A stretch of DNA of 64,000 bases, taken from the NCBI GenBank assembly GCA_004154925.1, contig QJNS01000302.1:1-64000 (forward strand), given 5' to 3'. Positions 36,371 through 47,600 of the stretch are shown here, in pieces (position 1 is the stretch's first letter; each line of letters opens with the position of its first letter). The notes under the pieces are model-generated. The model saw only the letters and a program-made list of their open reading frames with translations, was not told where the DNA came from and made no database searches. A program made the translations under genes and the position numbers. The stretch is from Monosporascus cannonballus (lineage: Eukaryota > Ascomycota > Sordariomycetes > Xylariales).

Positions 36371-38321
36371 TCAACAGCGGAAGTACCTCTTCTCGACCCA
36401 CCGGTCCTCGAAGTCGCTGACCAGGTTGCCGACTACGATGGTGATGTCCGGGAACACCTTTGTCAGGCGATGTAGACCGACTTTGCCGGACGAATACGTG
36501 GCTACGACGATGCGATCCTGCGGCACGCCATGATCCACGAGGACCTGGACCGCCATGAGCGCGGAACCTCCACTAGACATCTGGGCGTCGAGGAGAAGGA
36601 CACTCTCGTGTGTCTCGATATCCTTGGGGAGCTTCAGATAGTGAAGTTCCGGCTCTCCGGTCCGCACGTTCGACTGGATCAGGACGCGGCCGGTCCGACA
36701 GTCGGGTATCACCCGCTTTAGGCCCCCCTCGAAGGCAGCGCCGCCGCGAAGAACGATAACGGCACTTACTTCACCCTTCGGGACAAGTCCCTGGTACTTA
36801 TGGCCCGCTGGTGTCTCCACTTTCAACTCCTTGAAGTGGACATTGTTTAAAGCCCTAGAGATGTGAGATCCTGCCACGGATATGCATGAGTTCATACTAG
36901 ACCTACTGTTCAATCAGCAGACAGGCAAACCTGTCGAAATAGAATATGAAGTCTTCGCTCGAAGTGTCCATGTCTTGGATCAATGTGTTCATGCTTATGA
37001 CTTGTGGAGTCCCCTTTAGGACGGTGACTCGGTAGGAAAGGGGCTCGACGTCGTAGCCCAGCTCTAGGCTTTTCAGTGCTGCGCGGTGACGGGTCGACTT
37101 TTCGACAAGCTTCCTGTCAATGTATTGTGTAACCATGGCTGACCGTATTAGTGATATCCAATGAAAGGTGCAGGCCTAACTCACTCATCGCAACCCGATT
37201 TTCTATTCCGCGTGGCACTATGATGTCTGTCACGCCAGCCGGTCAGCCTGGTGGCGGATAAGAGAATAGTACTGGGCATCCCGATCGTGGGATGAGCCAA
37301 GTCAACATTAGAGGCGGCAATTACCTGCATGGCTCCTCTGCGGTTGAACATACTGGGACACACTTTAGCTCAGGATCTGATACGAGAACCGAGGACTAAC
37401 TTTCTCATAGTTAGGCTTCACGAAGCTAAACCATTGCTTGATGCACCCCTCGACAGTTCGGCCACGGTCTGTTACGTCTCGCAATACTAACGGGTGATAG
37501 CATGAGCAAATGTCGCGATTCTCGTCAAGGTGCAAACGTACTCCTCCTTGAAAGGCAGATGTCGGCGTCTGCTTCGCAGTATATCTATAGGCCAAGCTTA
37601 GCTAGCGGGATAAAGACAATGAGGCATATACAGGGGATAGTTACCCTCATGTCCATCAAGTCCATTACTCTTTGGTCGTATAGAGCGAATATACCCTCCA
37701 GGACAAGGACATGCGGTGAATATATAACGGTGGTTTCCTTTAAACGCTGGTGTTTCTCGAAGGAGTAAATGGGCACTTCTGCGCGCTTGCTGGTGTAACG
37801 TGAGATGAGAGTATTTGACTGATGATGGTATGACGGATCCAGGGGAACTAGTAACAAGGGGTGCCAACCCTAACTAGACTCACCCTGCCTTGAGGTCCCG
37901 AAGAGTTTGTAGCAATGCATCAAAATCTATGGCCTGTTGTGACCAACTTCAGCATGTACAGGAGGTGTTACACAGATAACAGGCCATACCTCCGGAGAGT
38001 CGAAGTCATATTCATTCAAGAAGGCCTTTCTGGAAGCCTCTGCATCTAGGGGCTTATAGTACGAATCCTACATAGAGTGAGCCTGGAAACTCGCAACCAC
38101 CTTCCAAGAGAGACACTACCCACCATAGACAAAATCACAACCCACGGCAGGTTAAGCTTGCTCACTATGGCATGAGACAGTGTCGACTTCCCGGATCCGG
38201 AGCTGCCAGCAACACCAATGATGCTTAGGTCAGCCCAAGGAGGGCTGTAGTGGACTCGCTTAGCGATAGTATCGGCATGATTGTCAGGCACAACAGCCGC
38301 TGAGCCAACACCGGTATTCAT
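36371..38321 (-). CDS. URK1: bifunctional uridine kinase / uracil phosphoribosyltransferase-like protein
   Basis: Salvages pyrimidines: the N-terminal domain is a uridine/cytidine kinase (nucleoside to nucleotide), the C-terminal one a UPRT-type fold that may be regulatory, as in many eukaryotic homologues. Ten exons: 38321-38124, 38067-37990, 37933-37884, 37789-37645, 37584-37542, 37486-37401, 37352-37325, 37226-37185, 37138-36907, 36854-36371. All junctions are GT-AG and in phase, giving 461 aa. Seen: P-loop GVAGSSGSGKST (residues about 36-47), SMDSYYK after intron 1, VLEGIFALYD, EADADICLSRR, LRDVTDRGRTVEGCIKQWF, ADIIVPRG, then the UPRT part with VLRGGAAFEGGLKR, LLLDAQMSSGGSA (PRPP-binding type loop) and C-terminal WVEKRYFRC. 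Nine introns, with exons down to 28 nt, is a lot for a filamentous ascomycete. No lesion seen. Confidence 0.9.
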
Positions 38322-39064
38322 AGCTGTCTGAGGATCCCAATTATAGATGTGCAGACAGCGTTGGGAAAAGAGATGTCTTGTGATAAAAGCACTTCCTGAT
38401 GTTATATACCAAGGATCTCTGTTAAAAAAAAGAAAGGGGAGAGATGTGGCTGTCGCGTGCCTGCCAGAAGCGTTCTAGGGGGGGGGGGGGGGCAGGACAC
38501 ACCGACAGCTACGCCCGTGCTGGCAGTTTGTACCCAACTACGAAGTAACCACCGTTAAAAGCCTAACAGCAGGGACGACTTGGCGTTTTTACATGTGGAA
38601 TTTGAATACAGCGGAGTTGGAAACAAATAAAACGAAAGACTGGAGTGCATTCACAGTGAACGATACAAAGTTGAAGCATGGGGCATATCGATAGTGACAA
38701 GAATCCACAGAGTATCTGGTAAATGCATAAGATTATGCAACCTTGGACGGGTTTGGATCCCATGTCTCGCACCAGTTAATGCATACGGTCTGTGCCCATG
38801 GTTACCATATTCTTACCTTGCAATTTTGCATACCCAACCGAACTTTTCCCACCCGCCTTCACTGCTCATTTTTCAGCCTCAATTGGACCTACATACATTG
38901 TGCATAACATTCAGGTTTGCTTTGGTTCGCAACCTCAATGTCAACCATCTTTACCCGTACCACCAGGCCATAATTGCGTACTGGGCATGTCCTCGTCAGA
39001 GCATACGTTTGAGGATCAACTTCGACACGCCCGACATATCGCAGAGATTTTACTTGATCGCAGG
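38322..39064. other. intergenic between URK1 and GID8, with a poly-G run
   Basis: Divergent promoter region of URK1 (minus) and the GID8 gene (plus). A 15-G run lies at 38478-38492. An ATG at 38987 is in frame with the GID8 start but is judged untranslated or an optional extension. Confidence 0.5.
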
Positions 39065-40298
39065 ATGGTACGGTTATCTCCAATACCACGACTGACCATT
39101 GGCTCGAGGCCCTTCCTGACCACAGCATTCCCCTTCACAGGCTGACCGCAAATCCCACAGACCTCGTCTACGTCTACTGCTACTCCCGTACGACATAACT
39201 TTACGCAACAAGTCGAGAATGTAAAAGCGCCAAAAAGGTAAACACGAATATGCTGTGCTCCACGTTGGTTTTAATTCTTGGGGTTTATCATGATGTAACG
39301 ACAATCAATGGGAATCTCTCTGAGCACCTCATGCGGAGAACGATTTATCTATCTTCAATATCTGAACACTTCCAAGTCCCCATTACCCTTTTAATATTGA
39401 TGCCGACCAGTCATCAAGGACTGAGGCTAACATGGCGAACAAGCGATATCAATGCATTAATCCTAGATTACCTCACGGTGGCGGGTTACCCCAATGCCGC
39501 TGCCAGATTCTGCACAGAAGCCAACCTGAATCCACAACAAGACAACGAGGATATTGAGGTTCGGCAGCGCATACAAAAATCGATACACCAAGGTGATATC
39601 GAGGCAGCTATTCAGACTCTGAATGATTTAGACCCATCTGTGAGTGCAACTTTCGTATACTAGCCCCTGATACTTGATGCGCTATGATTAGAACACGAGT
39701 TTTACATGCACCACTCATATGGTCTCCGGATTGTTGATGAGAAACAACCACTTTCAAAATGAGCCACGCCTACTCGCTGTCACCTTTCTGCCGATTCCTC
39801 CCGTCGAACGCAGCCTAACATTATGCCTAGATATTGGATGAGAATGGGTCCCTACATTTCGCTCTGCTGCGCCTTCAATTGGTGGAGCTAATCCGGAAAT
39901 GTACGGCAAGCCCAGGCGGTGATATTACCCCTGCCTTGGAGTTTGCAACAACAATGCTGGGTCCGCGTGCTTCACAAGATACGCAGTTCCTCGAAGATCT
40001 AGAGAAGACGATGACACTGCTCGTCTTCCCACATGATAGTCTTGATCCCACACTCGCTGCTCTTCTGCAGCCTGGGCTAAGGAGAGAGGTGGCCGATCGG
40101 GTGAACAAGATAGTTTTGCAGCACCAGTACCACCAACACGACGCAGCGATCCGCAAATTCTTGATGACGAGGGTTTGGAGCGAGACTATTGTGCGCAACG
40201 AAACAAAAAAAGACCTGCCGCCGAGAGTCGACCTCGGCTTGGACGGTGATGATGAGGACAAGCAGAATGGCCATGACGAGCAGATGGTTACGACTTAG
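39065..40298 (+). CDS. GID8: GID8/TWA1-type LisH-CTLH-CRA subunit of the GID (CTLH) ubiquitin ligase
   Basis: Scaffold subunit of the GID/CTLH E3 complex that, in yeast, degrades gluconeogenic enzymes; homologues act in cytoplasm and nucleus. Best model: 39065-39067 (the start ATG alone), 39161-39237, 39444-39639, 39831-40298, all GT-AG and in phase, 247 aa. Seen: Ser/Thr-rich start and RHNFTQQVENVKAPK as in homologues, LisH (SDINALILDYLTVAGYPNAA), CTLH (IQKSIHQGDIEAAIQTLNDL), CRA (SLHFALLRLQLVELIRKC, then LLVFPHDSLDPTLAALL) and the C-terminal KDLPPRVDLGLDG with a final VTT. The first intron follows the initiator codon directly (GTACGG donor, CTGAC branch site, CAG acceptor). An in-frame ATG 78 bases upstream could extend the protein by 26 residues without splicing change. 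Length matches filamentous homologues. Confidence 0.9.
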
Positions 40299-41234
40299 GA
40301 TGATGATAATGAACTGGAACATGACCTCGGCGATGATCCTCGCCCCATTCACGAACCGGTCTTGCCGGTGGAATTATGGTTGTTCCATCCTGTACATTAT
40401 CGTACTTAAACGATGGAAGTGAGGTACGAGCAGTATCTGAGGGAATAGTTGGCGACTCTTTCTTTATATGCATGGCGTTGGGGCATTACCGGATACCACA
40501 AAGGCAGGCGTTTGAGGTTCGGGGTGTGCGGTAAGGCGCACAGCAATGGATGGACTATGTATACCAGAATGCATTTTTATTCGGGACCTGCCTGCGCGGA
40601 CGGCCGAAAATACTCAGAAATTCGAATACGTGATGGGAGTAAGACGTACCACTCAGGTCTTATGGACTACAACCCAGTTTTTTGTGGACAATGCATCATA
40701 TTGCTTTTCTTTTTCCCCCTCCCTGCTGCTAGCTGTTCCTCAGTAAACTTTTCGATTTGTCTTGCGTGCGTCTTGATTTGATCTAATTGACGCTCTATCT
40801 GTCTTGTGGCTGCCAACCAATAGCAACATACCATAGTAAGGATGCTCACTTCCGGGAAGACATTCGCGCCCTTGATGGTTAAGAAAATCGAGAAGTCCAA
40901 AAGTTTCGACGGCGTCTGCTGCTACAAGAGGTAAGGAGACGGGGTAGTTGATGGAAAGATGCGGGCTAAAGTAGCAAGCAAGTTTTGTTGCGGGATGGCT
41001 AGGTACTTTGGGGAAACATAACATCCAGATCCTGCATGGTGTTCGACGCATCTTTGTCAAGTCGTAGTATATGTACAAAACAGACCGGTGGCTAGTCTAA
41101 TCAAGCAGCCGGCCACACAGCAGCAATAGAGGCTTTCTTCCCCGTCTCTCTTCTCTCCGTGTCTGCCCATGTCTCTATCTCCCCTATATCCGCCATCCAT
41201 GTCTCCTGCTGTCCCATGTAGTTTCTATCCTATC
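40299..41234. other. intergenic, no confident gene
   Basis: Between the convergent ends of GID8 and the complex I gene. A minus-strand frame at 40667-40900 has a hydrophobic stretch followed by a charged helix (RQIERQLDQIKTHARQIEKF), which would fit a small single-span membrane protein, but start, splicing and conservation cannot be supported. Confidence 0.4.
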
Positions 41235-42042
41235 TTACTTGGTCCGGATGTGCTTGAGCTTGCTGGGGGAGTAGAGGAAGTTGTTGGCGTAGGCCTTGGG
41301 GGTGAAGGCGCGCTTGGTGGGCTCCTGGACAAAATACTCGTAGCCCTGCTTCTCGGCGAAGGCGATGGCGTCCTCCTTGGTCCGGAACTCCATCCTGGTG
41401 CCCTGCATGAAGTCGCCCGACGCCTGCCACCCCATCAGCGGGTTCTCCCACCGGTGGCCCTTGCCCAGCACGTCCCAGTCCATCCGCCAGTGGCGCGCGC
41501 CCCAGGTCCCGGACTGCGTCGCCGGCTTCGCGGACTGGTAGATCCTGTTTGTGTAGCGCGCGTGAGTTGGACGTTTCTGTCTTGTCTACCTCGCCCCTCA
41601 ACCAGTCTGTGCGCTTCTGGGCCTGGGAGTGACGTACCGCACGGTTCGGGCCTGCAGCTCGATGGGCGCGCCGGATATGACGGCCGCGGGCAGGATGTCA
41701 GTCTCTTCGCTGCCGTCCATTATTCGCTTCGGCACCGGGGTGTATGTCCTAGCAGTAACCGGTCAATACCCACCCTCACTCGTCCTCCCCATGGTGCGCA
41801 TGCATGCCCGCGCGGAGGGAGGGGATAGAGACGTACGACGTCGCCTTGTCGATGTGCACGCCGTAATCGGGCGCGTTAGCGGGCTTCACGGCGGGATGCA
41901 CCTCGCCGTGCTCGGTGAGTGCTGTCGTCGTCGAGGTATCGGACTTGAAGCGGCGTTGCTGCGTCTGGGAGAGGGCTCGGCTGGGTAGCGAGGAGCATAT
42001 CCGCAGCAGTCTGGCTGCCGTCTGAATGCGAAGGGAGGCCAT
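41235..42042 (-). CDS. nuo-21: NADH:ubiquinone oxidoreductase 21 kDa subunit (NDUFS4 family)
   Basis: Accessory subunit of mitochondrial complex I at the matrix arm near the N module. Three exons: 42042-41837, 41748-41638, 41544-41235; both introns use GTACGT donors and all phases agree, 208 aa. The N-terminus ([15 protein letters not shown]... QQRRFKS) is Arg-rich without acids, a mitochondrial targeting peptide with a probable cleavage near RRF-KS. The C-terminal domain is unmistakable NDUFS4: [51 protein letters not shown] and KAYANNFLY, ending in IRTK. The exon 2 motif [14 protein letters not shown] also fits the fungal 21 kDa subunit. The ATP synthase subunit f gene starts 501 bp away in the opposite direction. 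No defect visible. Confidence 0.93.
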
Positions 42043-42543
42043 CGCCGTTGTGCGGAGGGGAAAACGGAACTGGATGGTTGCGACGAAGAAATTGCAGGTT
42101 TTGCTCCTCCTCGTACGCTACGACATTGAATAATGAATGAAATGCAATCCAATACCAGAGGGCGAGGGTTAATGTATAAGGTAGGTATGTTGAATCAATG
42201 AAGCATGCAAAGCTCACCTGCAAGATTGGCCCGGGCTACAGTGGGCTACAGTGGGAGGGGCGGGGGCGTCATCGATGACTTGGGTCCTCTGATTGGCTGG
42301 CCGGCAAATCATCGCGCTAACTTGCCGTCGGGTCCACGTTGAGTACTATGTAAGAGAGTCTTTTCCGAACTTCCATTGCAACGAGCCTTGGCTGGTTTTG
42401 ACTTCAAGCTACGACTTACTCAATTGCACTCACCTCGAGTCTTTACTGCTATCTCGTCGCGGACTTCTCAATTGAGGCTTCTGTGGCCCCCGTCTTCGCC
42501 CAATTTCTTCGCATAACGACTGCGTCCCCCACCCACGACCACA
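42043..42543. promoter_or_regulatory. shared divergent promoter of two OXPHOS genes
   Basis: The only 501 bp between the start codons of the complex I subunit and ATP synthase subunit f, so promoter and 5' UTRs of both lie here. It contains a near-perfect tandem of GGGCTACAGTGG at 42233-42256. Co-regulation is inferred. Confidence 0.6.
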
Positions 42544-43238
42544 ATGAGCTTCGTTACCCGTCGGGCCCTCTCGACCCTCATCCCTCCCAAGGTCCGTGGG
42601 TTCTGGTGCATATCGTCATGAAACCCTTGCTAACATGATATGTATAGGTCGCTTCGCCCAATGTACGTACTTCCTATGCGGTTGCGCTCTAACACCCCCC
42701 TATACCCGAGTGTCTTCTATGATAAGAGGTTGCCATATGAAAATCGCTATTGTTGGGCCCTGGGGACATGTTGATCGTCGATGTCCAAGGAACTCTGCGA
42801 TGAGAAAGGAGGGGGCTTCCAAAGGCCGGATGGAATTCCAGGACGTGCTGACGGTGGGATGTGATGTCTAGGCTATCGGCGCGGCTCCTGATGCCGTCCG
42901 CATGAAGCGCGTCGTCGGCTTCTACGAGAAACTCCCCCGAGGCCCGGCCCCCGATATGCAGCCCAGCGGCCTCTTCGGCAGCTACCAGGCCAAGCACTTC
43001 GGCAAGAATGCTACCAACAAGCGTACGTCGTCGCAGGGAAAGACCCGTTATCTGGTGTGCGGTGTATAGCGTATACTGATGTCACGCCTTCAGCTATCTT
43101 CCATTGGATTGGCTTCCTCCTCGTCGTTGGATATCCCATGACCTACTACTTCCACCTCCGTAAGTTCGACTGGGAAGGAATTGCAGAAAGAATTCTACTG
43201 ACGGCACGGCAGGCCACCACAAGAACAACGCCCACTAA
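42544..43238 (+). CDS. ATP17: ATP synthase subunit f, mitochondrial
   Basis: Subunit f of the membrane Fo sector of mitochondrial ATP synthase. Five exons: 42544-42591, 42648-42662, 42872-43022, 43094-43159, 43213-43238, total 306 nt for 101 aa, the usual size. Seen: MSFVTRRALSTLIPPK presequence-like start, the microexon VASPN (15 nt), then AIGAAPDAVRMKRVVGFYEK, LPRGPAPDMQPSGLFGSYQ, a single transmembrane span (WIGFLLVVGYPMTYYFHL) and the invariant tail RHHKNNAH. The first intron has a GTCCGT donor; the others are GTACGT, GTACGT and GTAAGT. Splitting of the final tail over the last intron is required to obtain RHHKNNAH. The gene is head-to-head with the complex I 21 kDa gene. Confidence 0.93.
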
Positions 43239-43824
43239 GATGGCCTGACGGGCGGGAAAAGCAAAGGGATCGCGGGTGCGACGGAGACCTTGTACATAAG
43301 ATAGAGGGGGTTGCTGCGGTTGTAGCTAGCCTCCGTGTACTAGAACGAAGCAAGAAAGCCCAAGCCATGAATTGACAGCTTTTCTTTGTGTGATCACCGT
43401 CGTACATATGGGGTATGGTCGAGTGCTCAGATGCATTGAGGTCCCTGTTGGCCTCGGATCTACGTCGATGCGCTGTAGTGCATTTCCCTTGGCTACTTCT
43501 ACGTTCAAGAACATATCCGCTTGCTTTAGGACCGTGGTGCAATGGTCTATCGCGGCTACCCCTTTTTCTATTGTTCTTGACCTTACCATTCTTACTCGTC
43601 CTGTGCATTTGCCATTCAGTCTGCCTTCGAAGGTTACTGTGGTTGATGTTGTTTTCAGCCCACTAACGTTAGAGGTATATATGTATTCCTAGGGATATAT
43701 ACGCATATACAACCATTTTGCGAGACCCCACATTTCTTCCAGGCCACTTCCCTTCCAGCTTTCAGCGCATCGGCGGAAAGTCATTTCGGCCAAGACCCTG
43801 GACCTTCCCTCATGCTAACGGAAT

Positions 43825-43868
43825 TCATTCACTCGTTCGTTCGTTCGTTCATTCATTCATTCATTCGT
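43825..43868 (+). repeat. tetranucleotide microsatellite (TTCG/TTCA)
   Basis: Runs of CGTT then CATT units in tandem. Confidence 0.9.
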
Positions 43869-44120
43869 GCCTGCCACCGCAACCGCACCTGCAATTGCGC
43901 CTGTAGATAGGTACATACTGACATCTCACATACATACCTGCTGTTGCCGATTTGCACGGGCCGACTGGAGTGGCTGACCGTCCCCCATTGAGTTTTACTT
44001 AATAAGCAGGAGAAGAGGTAGGTACAACGTAGTAACAACCTCTTACTTCAAACTTCCTTTCGGCTGTGGAAGCTTTCTCTTTACTACCTGCCTATACCTA
44101 CATACTTTGTTGACCCATTT

Positions 44121-44149
44121 CCCTCTCTCTCCCTCTCTCTCCCTCTCTG
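44121..44149 (+). repeat. CCCTCTCT tandem repeat (CT-rich promoter tract)
   Basis: Three and a half 8 bp units, 550 bp upstream of the next start codon. CT tracts are common in promoters and leaders of highly expressed fungal genes. Confidence 0.8.
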
Positions 44150-44695
44150 CTCCCCAAAATCCTCACCTCCCCGCCATCTACGTATTTCTTCCTCCTGTAA
44201 CGTATCGAGGGAAGAAAGAAGCACCAGCAGAAGAAGAGGAGGCATTCCGTCACAGGTCGCAATCTGTACGTAGTTTTTCTACCGCGCGCACCATACAGTT
44301 GGGTTTATCGTATTGCCCGCCTAACTAATTTCTCTCCTCGCAGGCGTATTTCTCACGTAAGTCCCGTACTTGCACCTTGCTTGCTATTTACTTTGTCGAC
44401 CTGACCTGCATGACGCCTTTAATGGCCTTTCTCTTCTTGCGGTGTTAGTTTATGAGCAATAGGTTGCCTACCAATTGTCCCACATTATCCCCAGTTCATT
44501 CATTCACAGACTGCCAAGACGACACCAAATACTGGGACCTTGGAAAAACAATTGAATGAATGCCTCAGCACCCTCCCGCTCAGTCCCAGCCCTTCTTCAC
44601 CCTGCTTTGACTGACTTAGATTCATCTTACCAGCATTTCACCATCTGATTCTCCTGCCCAGTAAATAAGCATATATCACGATACCCGACAAGTGG

Positions 44696-47600
44696 ATGAT
44701 GGCTACAGAGGCCACCGCTACGAAGCCCGTCGATGTATCTGTAAATGAGCCTTCGCTGGTGAGTATCTTCCCGTGCTTTACCTGGCCTCTGCTTAAGGCC
44801 GGAACCGTCTGTCGCCGCAAGACCATTTCTACCTCATTTGACCCGAATCCCCTCTCTCATTTTTCCGCTTCCTGGGGTTGCAGTGGGTTGGCTGAGTTAG
44901 GGCGGCCTGCTCGTGATGACCTTGAATACGCTGACGTGCGGAACCTCTAGACGCACTCCGCTGCTACGACGAAAACTGATGCCCAGCATGTCAACACGCC
45001 CGGTACAACTGTCAACGGGTCCCTCGACGAGATCGAGAACAAACAGATTACCGATATAGTCGACGAACTGGTTAACTCAGCCGAAGTAAGCGTGAGCGGG
45101 GGTTCAGATACAGAAGCGTACAAGGCCGACCCTCTTAAATCTACAGATGACAAGGGCCATGTGCGCACCTCATCAACAACCACGAGGCCGAAGAGCTTCA
45201 AATCCGTGTCGGTCAATAAGACATTCCTGGCCGCCAAAGGCGCGGCGAATGCCGCCTCCCGACCCGAGTCGGCCGCCGGATCTGCCTCATCAACACCGGC
45301 GCCAGGCAGCGCAGGTTCTTCCGCCTCGCGCCTGAAGCTGGTCGCAAAATCCGGGAGCAATCTGGGTGGTTCTACCAAGACACTCAGTACTAACGGCAAG
45401 TCGGCCGCTGCCCCCGACGGCAGCTCAGTATGGAACCGCAACAAGCGTGAGTCGCCCCCGGCTGAACTTCCGCATCATGCCCTGTCCGCGCGTTTCCCGC
45501 TAATAAACCAAGTAGCTGCACCTACGCCCGAGCCAAAGAAGTTATCGGATGAAGAGCTCATGAATCAGTTAAATATTCACATTGCCGACCGCCTACGACC
45601 AGAGGACGACGCCAAAGGCCAGTCGAACTGGGCCGATATGGAGGATGAGGAGGAATGGGCACCCGAAACTATAACGTGGACCGACGGAACCCAGATCACG
45701 CTACCGCACGCCGACGAGCATCCCCCAAATCCAGCTCCAGCTCCAGCTCCAGCTCTAGCTCCGGCCCCGGCTCCGGCTCCGGCCCCGACTCCGGCTGCTA
45801 TCAGCAAGGAGCCGGACGTCCAGCCTAAGCCGAAATCCCCAGCACCTACTGCCACTTCTACAAGTGCGACCGCTTCTCCGTCGGTCAGGCCGGGTGTGTT
45901 GGCATCAGGAAAAGGCCTCGTGCTTAAGGGTGCACCAGAGAAACCTACCTTGGTAGCGAAGCCACCCCCTCCCCCGGCGCCCGTGAAGTCTCCCTGGGCT
46001 CCCTTGCCGCCTATCGACAAAGCATCTCCCGCTATAGTTATGGAGCTACCTGCACATACCCACCCTTCACGAGGCGCCCAACGCGATGTCGCAAGCACTA
46101 AGAGTATGACGCCGCCTCCCACGAAGGAGATCGCCGCGGATGATTTTAGTAGAACAACCTGGCGCGAAGGTCCTAACAACTCGAGCCGCGAGCTCTTCAA
46201 CTCACAATCGGGACGTTACGAGCCTGTTTTCGATAGAAGGGGCTCACGACACGAGATGCCCCCGAGACAGCCTTCCGTCCTGCAACGGCCATCGCATCAT
46301 GATCACCAGGGACCCGCGGAGCCTTCGGCTGCTTTTCAGACAGGCAGGATTAGTGGGCAAGAAGGACCCTATGGCCGTCGCCGTGGCTCTTCGAATGTCA
46401 GCGGTGGTAGCGGAAGCATGGCCCACCGAATGGGAAGATCACACGAGGTCCCACCCCCTGAGGTCTTACAGGCACGGACCGGTTCCTTCGCTGGTGGCAC
46501 GGATAGTCCCAATTCGAGTCGCCCGTTTTCGCCCGCGAACAATTATCCAACGCCGCGCTCACACTATAGTCAGCCATGGCAGCCACGGCCTTCTCCCAAC
46601 CAAAACCATGCCAGTATCCACCATCCTCAAGCTACGGTTGATGGAGGTCTAGTTTCGCCAGTCAATCCTCCGGCAGTGTCGACGGACGAAGACACTATCG
46701 AACTTCAGAAGAAAATCATGCGCGAGCGTCGCGAGGCCGCCAGGAAACGTAGGGTTGAAGAGGAGGAGCGCGAGGAGGCGGCAAAGAAGGAGCGGCTTCG
46801 TCTAAAGCTCGAGGCGCTCGGTCCTGCTCCCGAGCGGAAGAGCAACAAAAAGGAGGAGAGCAAGGAAGATGCCCCGAAAGCATACCAGCCCCCGCAGCGC
46901 GAAAACATTCCTGCGTCTCTTGCCGCGAGGACCACTATGTCCCCTCAGAAGCCCGATGCGCCAGCTACGTCGTCGGTCGAAAAGGAACAGGAAGGGAAGG
47001 CCGAGGCTAAGATGACGGCAGAGGCCCAGGTCAACGGTGGCAGTCAGAGTTCTTACAGCCAAGCAAGGTCTCAAGGAGCCGCGACTCAGGCGTCAGCCCT
47101 GCCCAAAGCCCAGCCAGCAGCGTCTTGGCCTGAGGCACCCCAGTCACAGAAGCCCGCCCCTTACTGGGGAAGCAACCCCCAAAATACGCCCAGAAATGTG
47201 TGGGGCGCCCCTGGAAACGATCGCTCGCTTGGAAATGGTACTTTCAGTGCGGGACCTCTAGCAGACCCGCACCACGCCCCAATATCAGCTGCGCCGCGCC
47301 ATCCAGCCCCCATTGGTACCCCCCGACACACATCCCAAGTCCAACATAGTCATGCTGAACCCCCGTCGAGCCGCCTAGCACCGATCGGGCCACCCCGGGG
47401 CCGCCCCGCGCCTCCTTCTCGAGGCGAACAGCAGATGGCCAGCAATCCCTGGAAGAGCGCAGATATAGCCGCAGATGACCATGCCATAAACCTTGAAGTC
47501 CGGGCAAGGAATGAGGCCCAGATGAAGCAGTTTGCAGATCAGGGTTTGGGCGTAGATGCAATGGGCCCTTCAACTGTTGACACGTGGCGTGAGGTTAGGA

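Larger units (their letters stand above)
43239..44695. other. intergenic / 5' leader region with simple repeats
   Basis: Contains the 3' UTR of ATP17 and the promoter and leader of the large disordered-protein gene. Simple repeats are at 43825-43868 (TTCG/ATTC tetranucleotides) and 44121-44149 (CCCTCTCT units). The CT-rich tract and multiple AG/GT sites before 44696 suggest a long, possibly spliced 5' UTR. Confidence 0.55.

Noticed and set aside
38987..39067. GID8 start at the upstream ATG (38987)
   Set aside because: In frame, but family N-termini begin near the residues encoded at 39161; kept as an alternative.
40667..41078. Possible small membrane protein on the minus strand between GID8 and nuo-21
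   Set aside because: One helix-like stretch only; start and splicing not supportable.
45577..46200. Long minus-strand frame rich in Ala/Gly
   Set aside because: Antisense shadow of the Ala-Pro repeat and surrounding GC-rich codons of the RGG gene.
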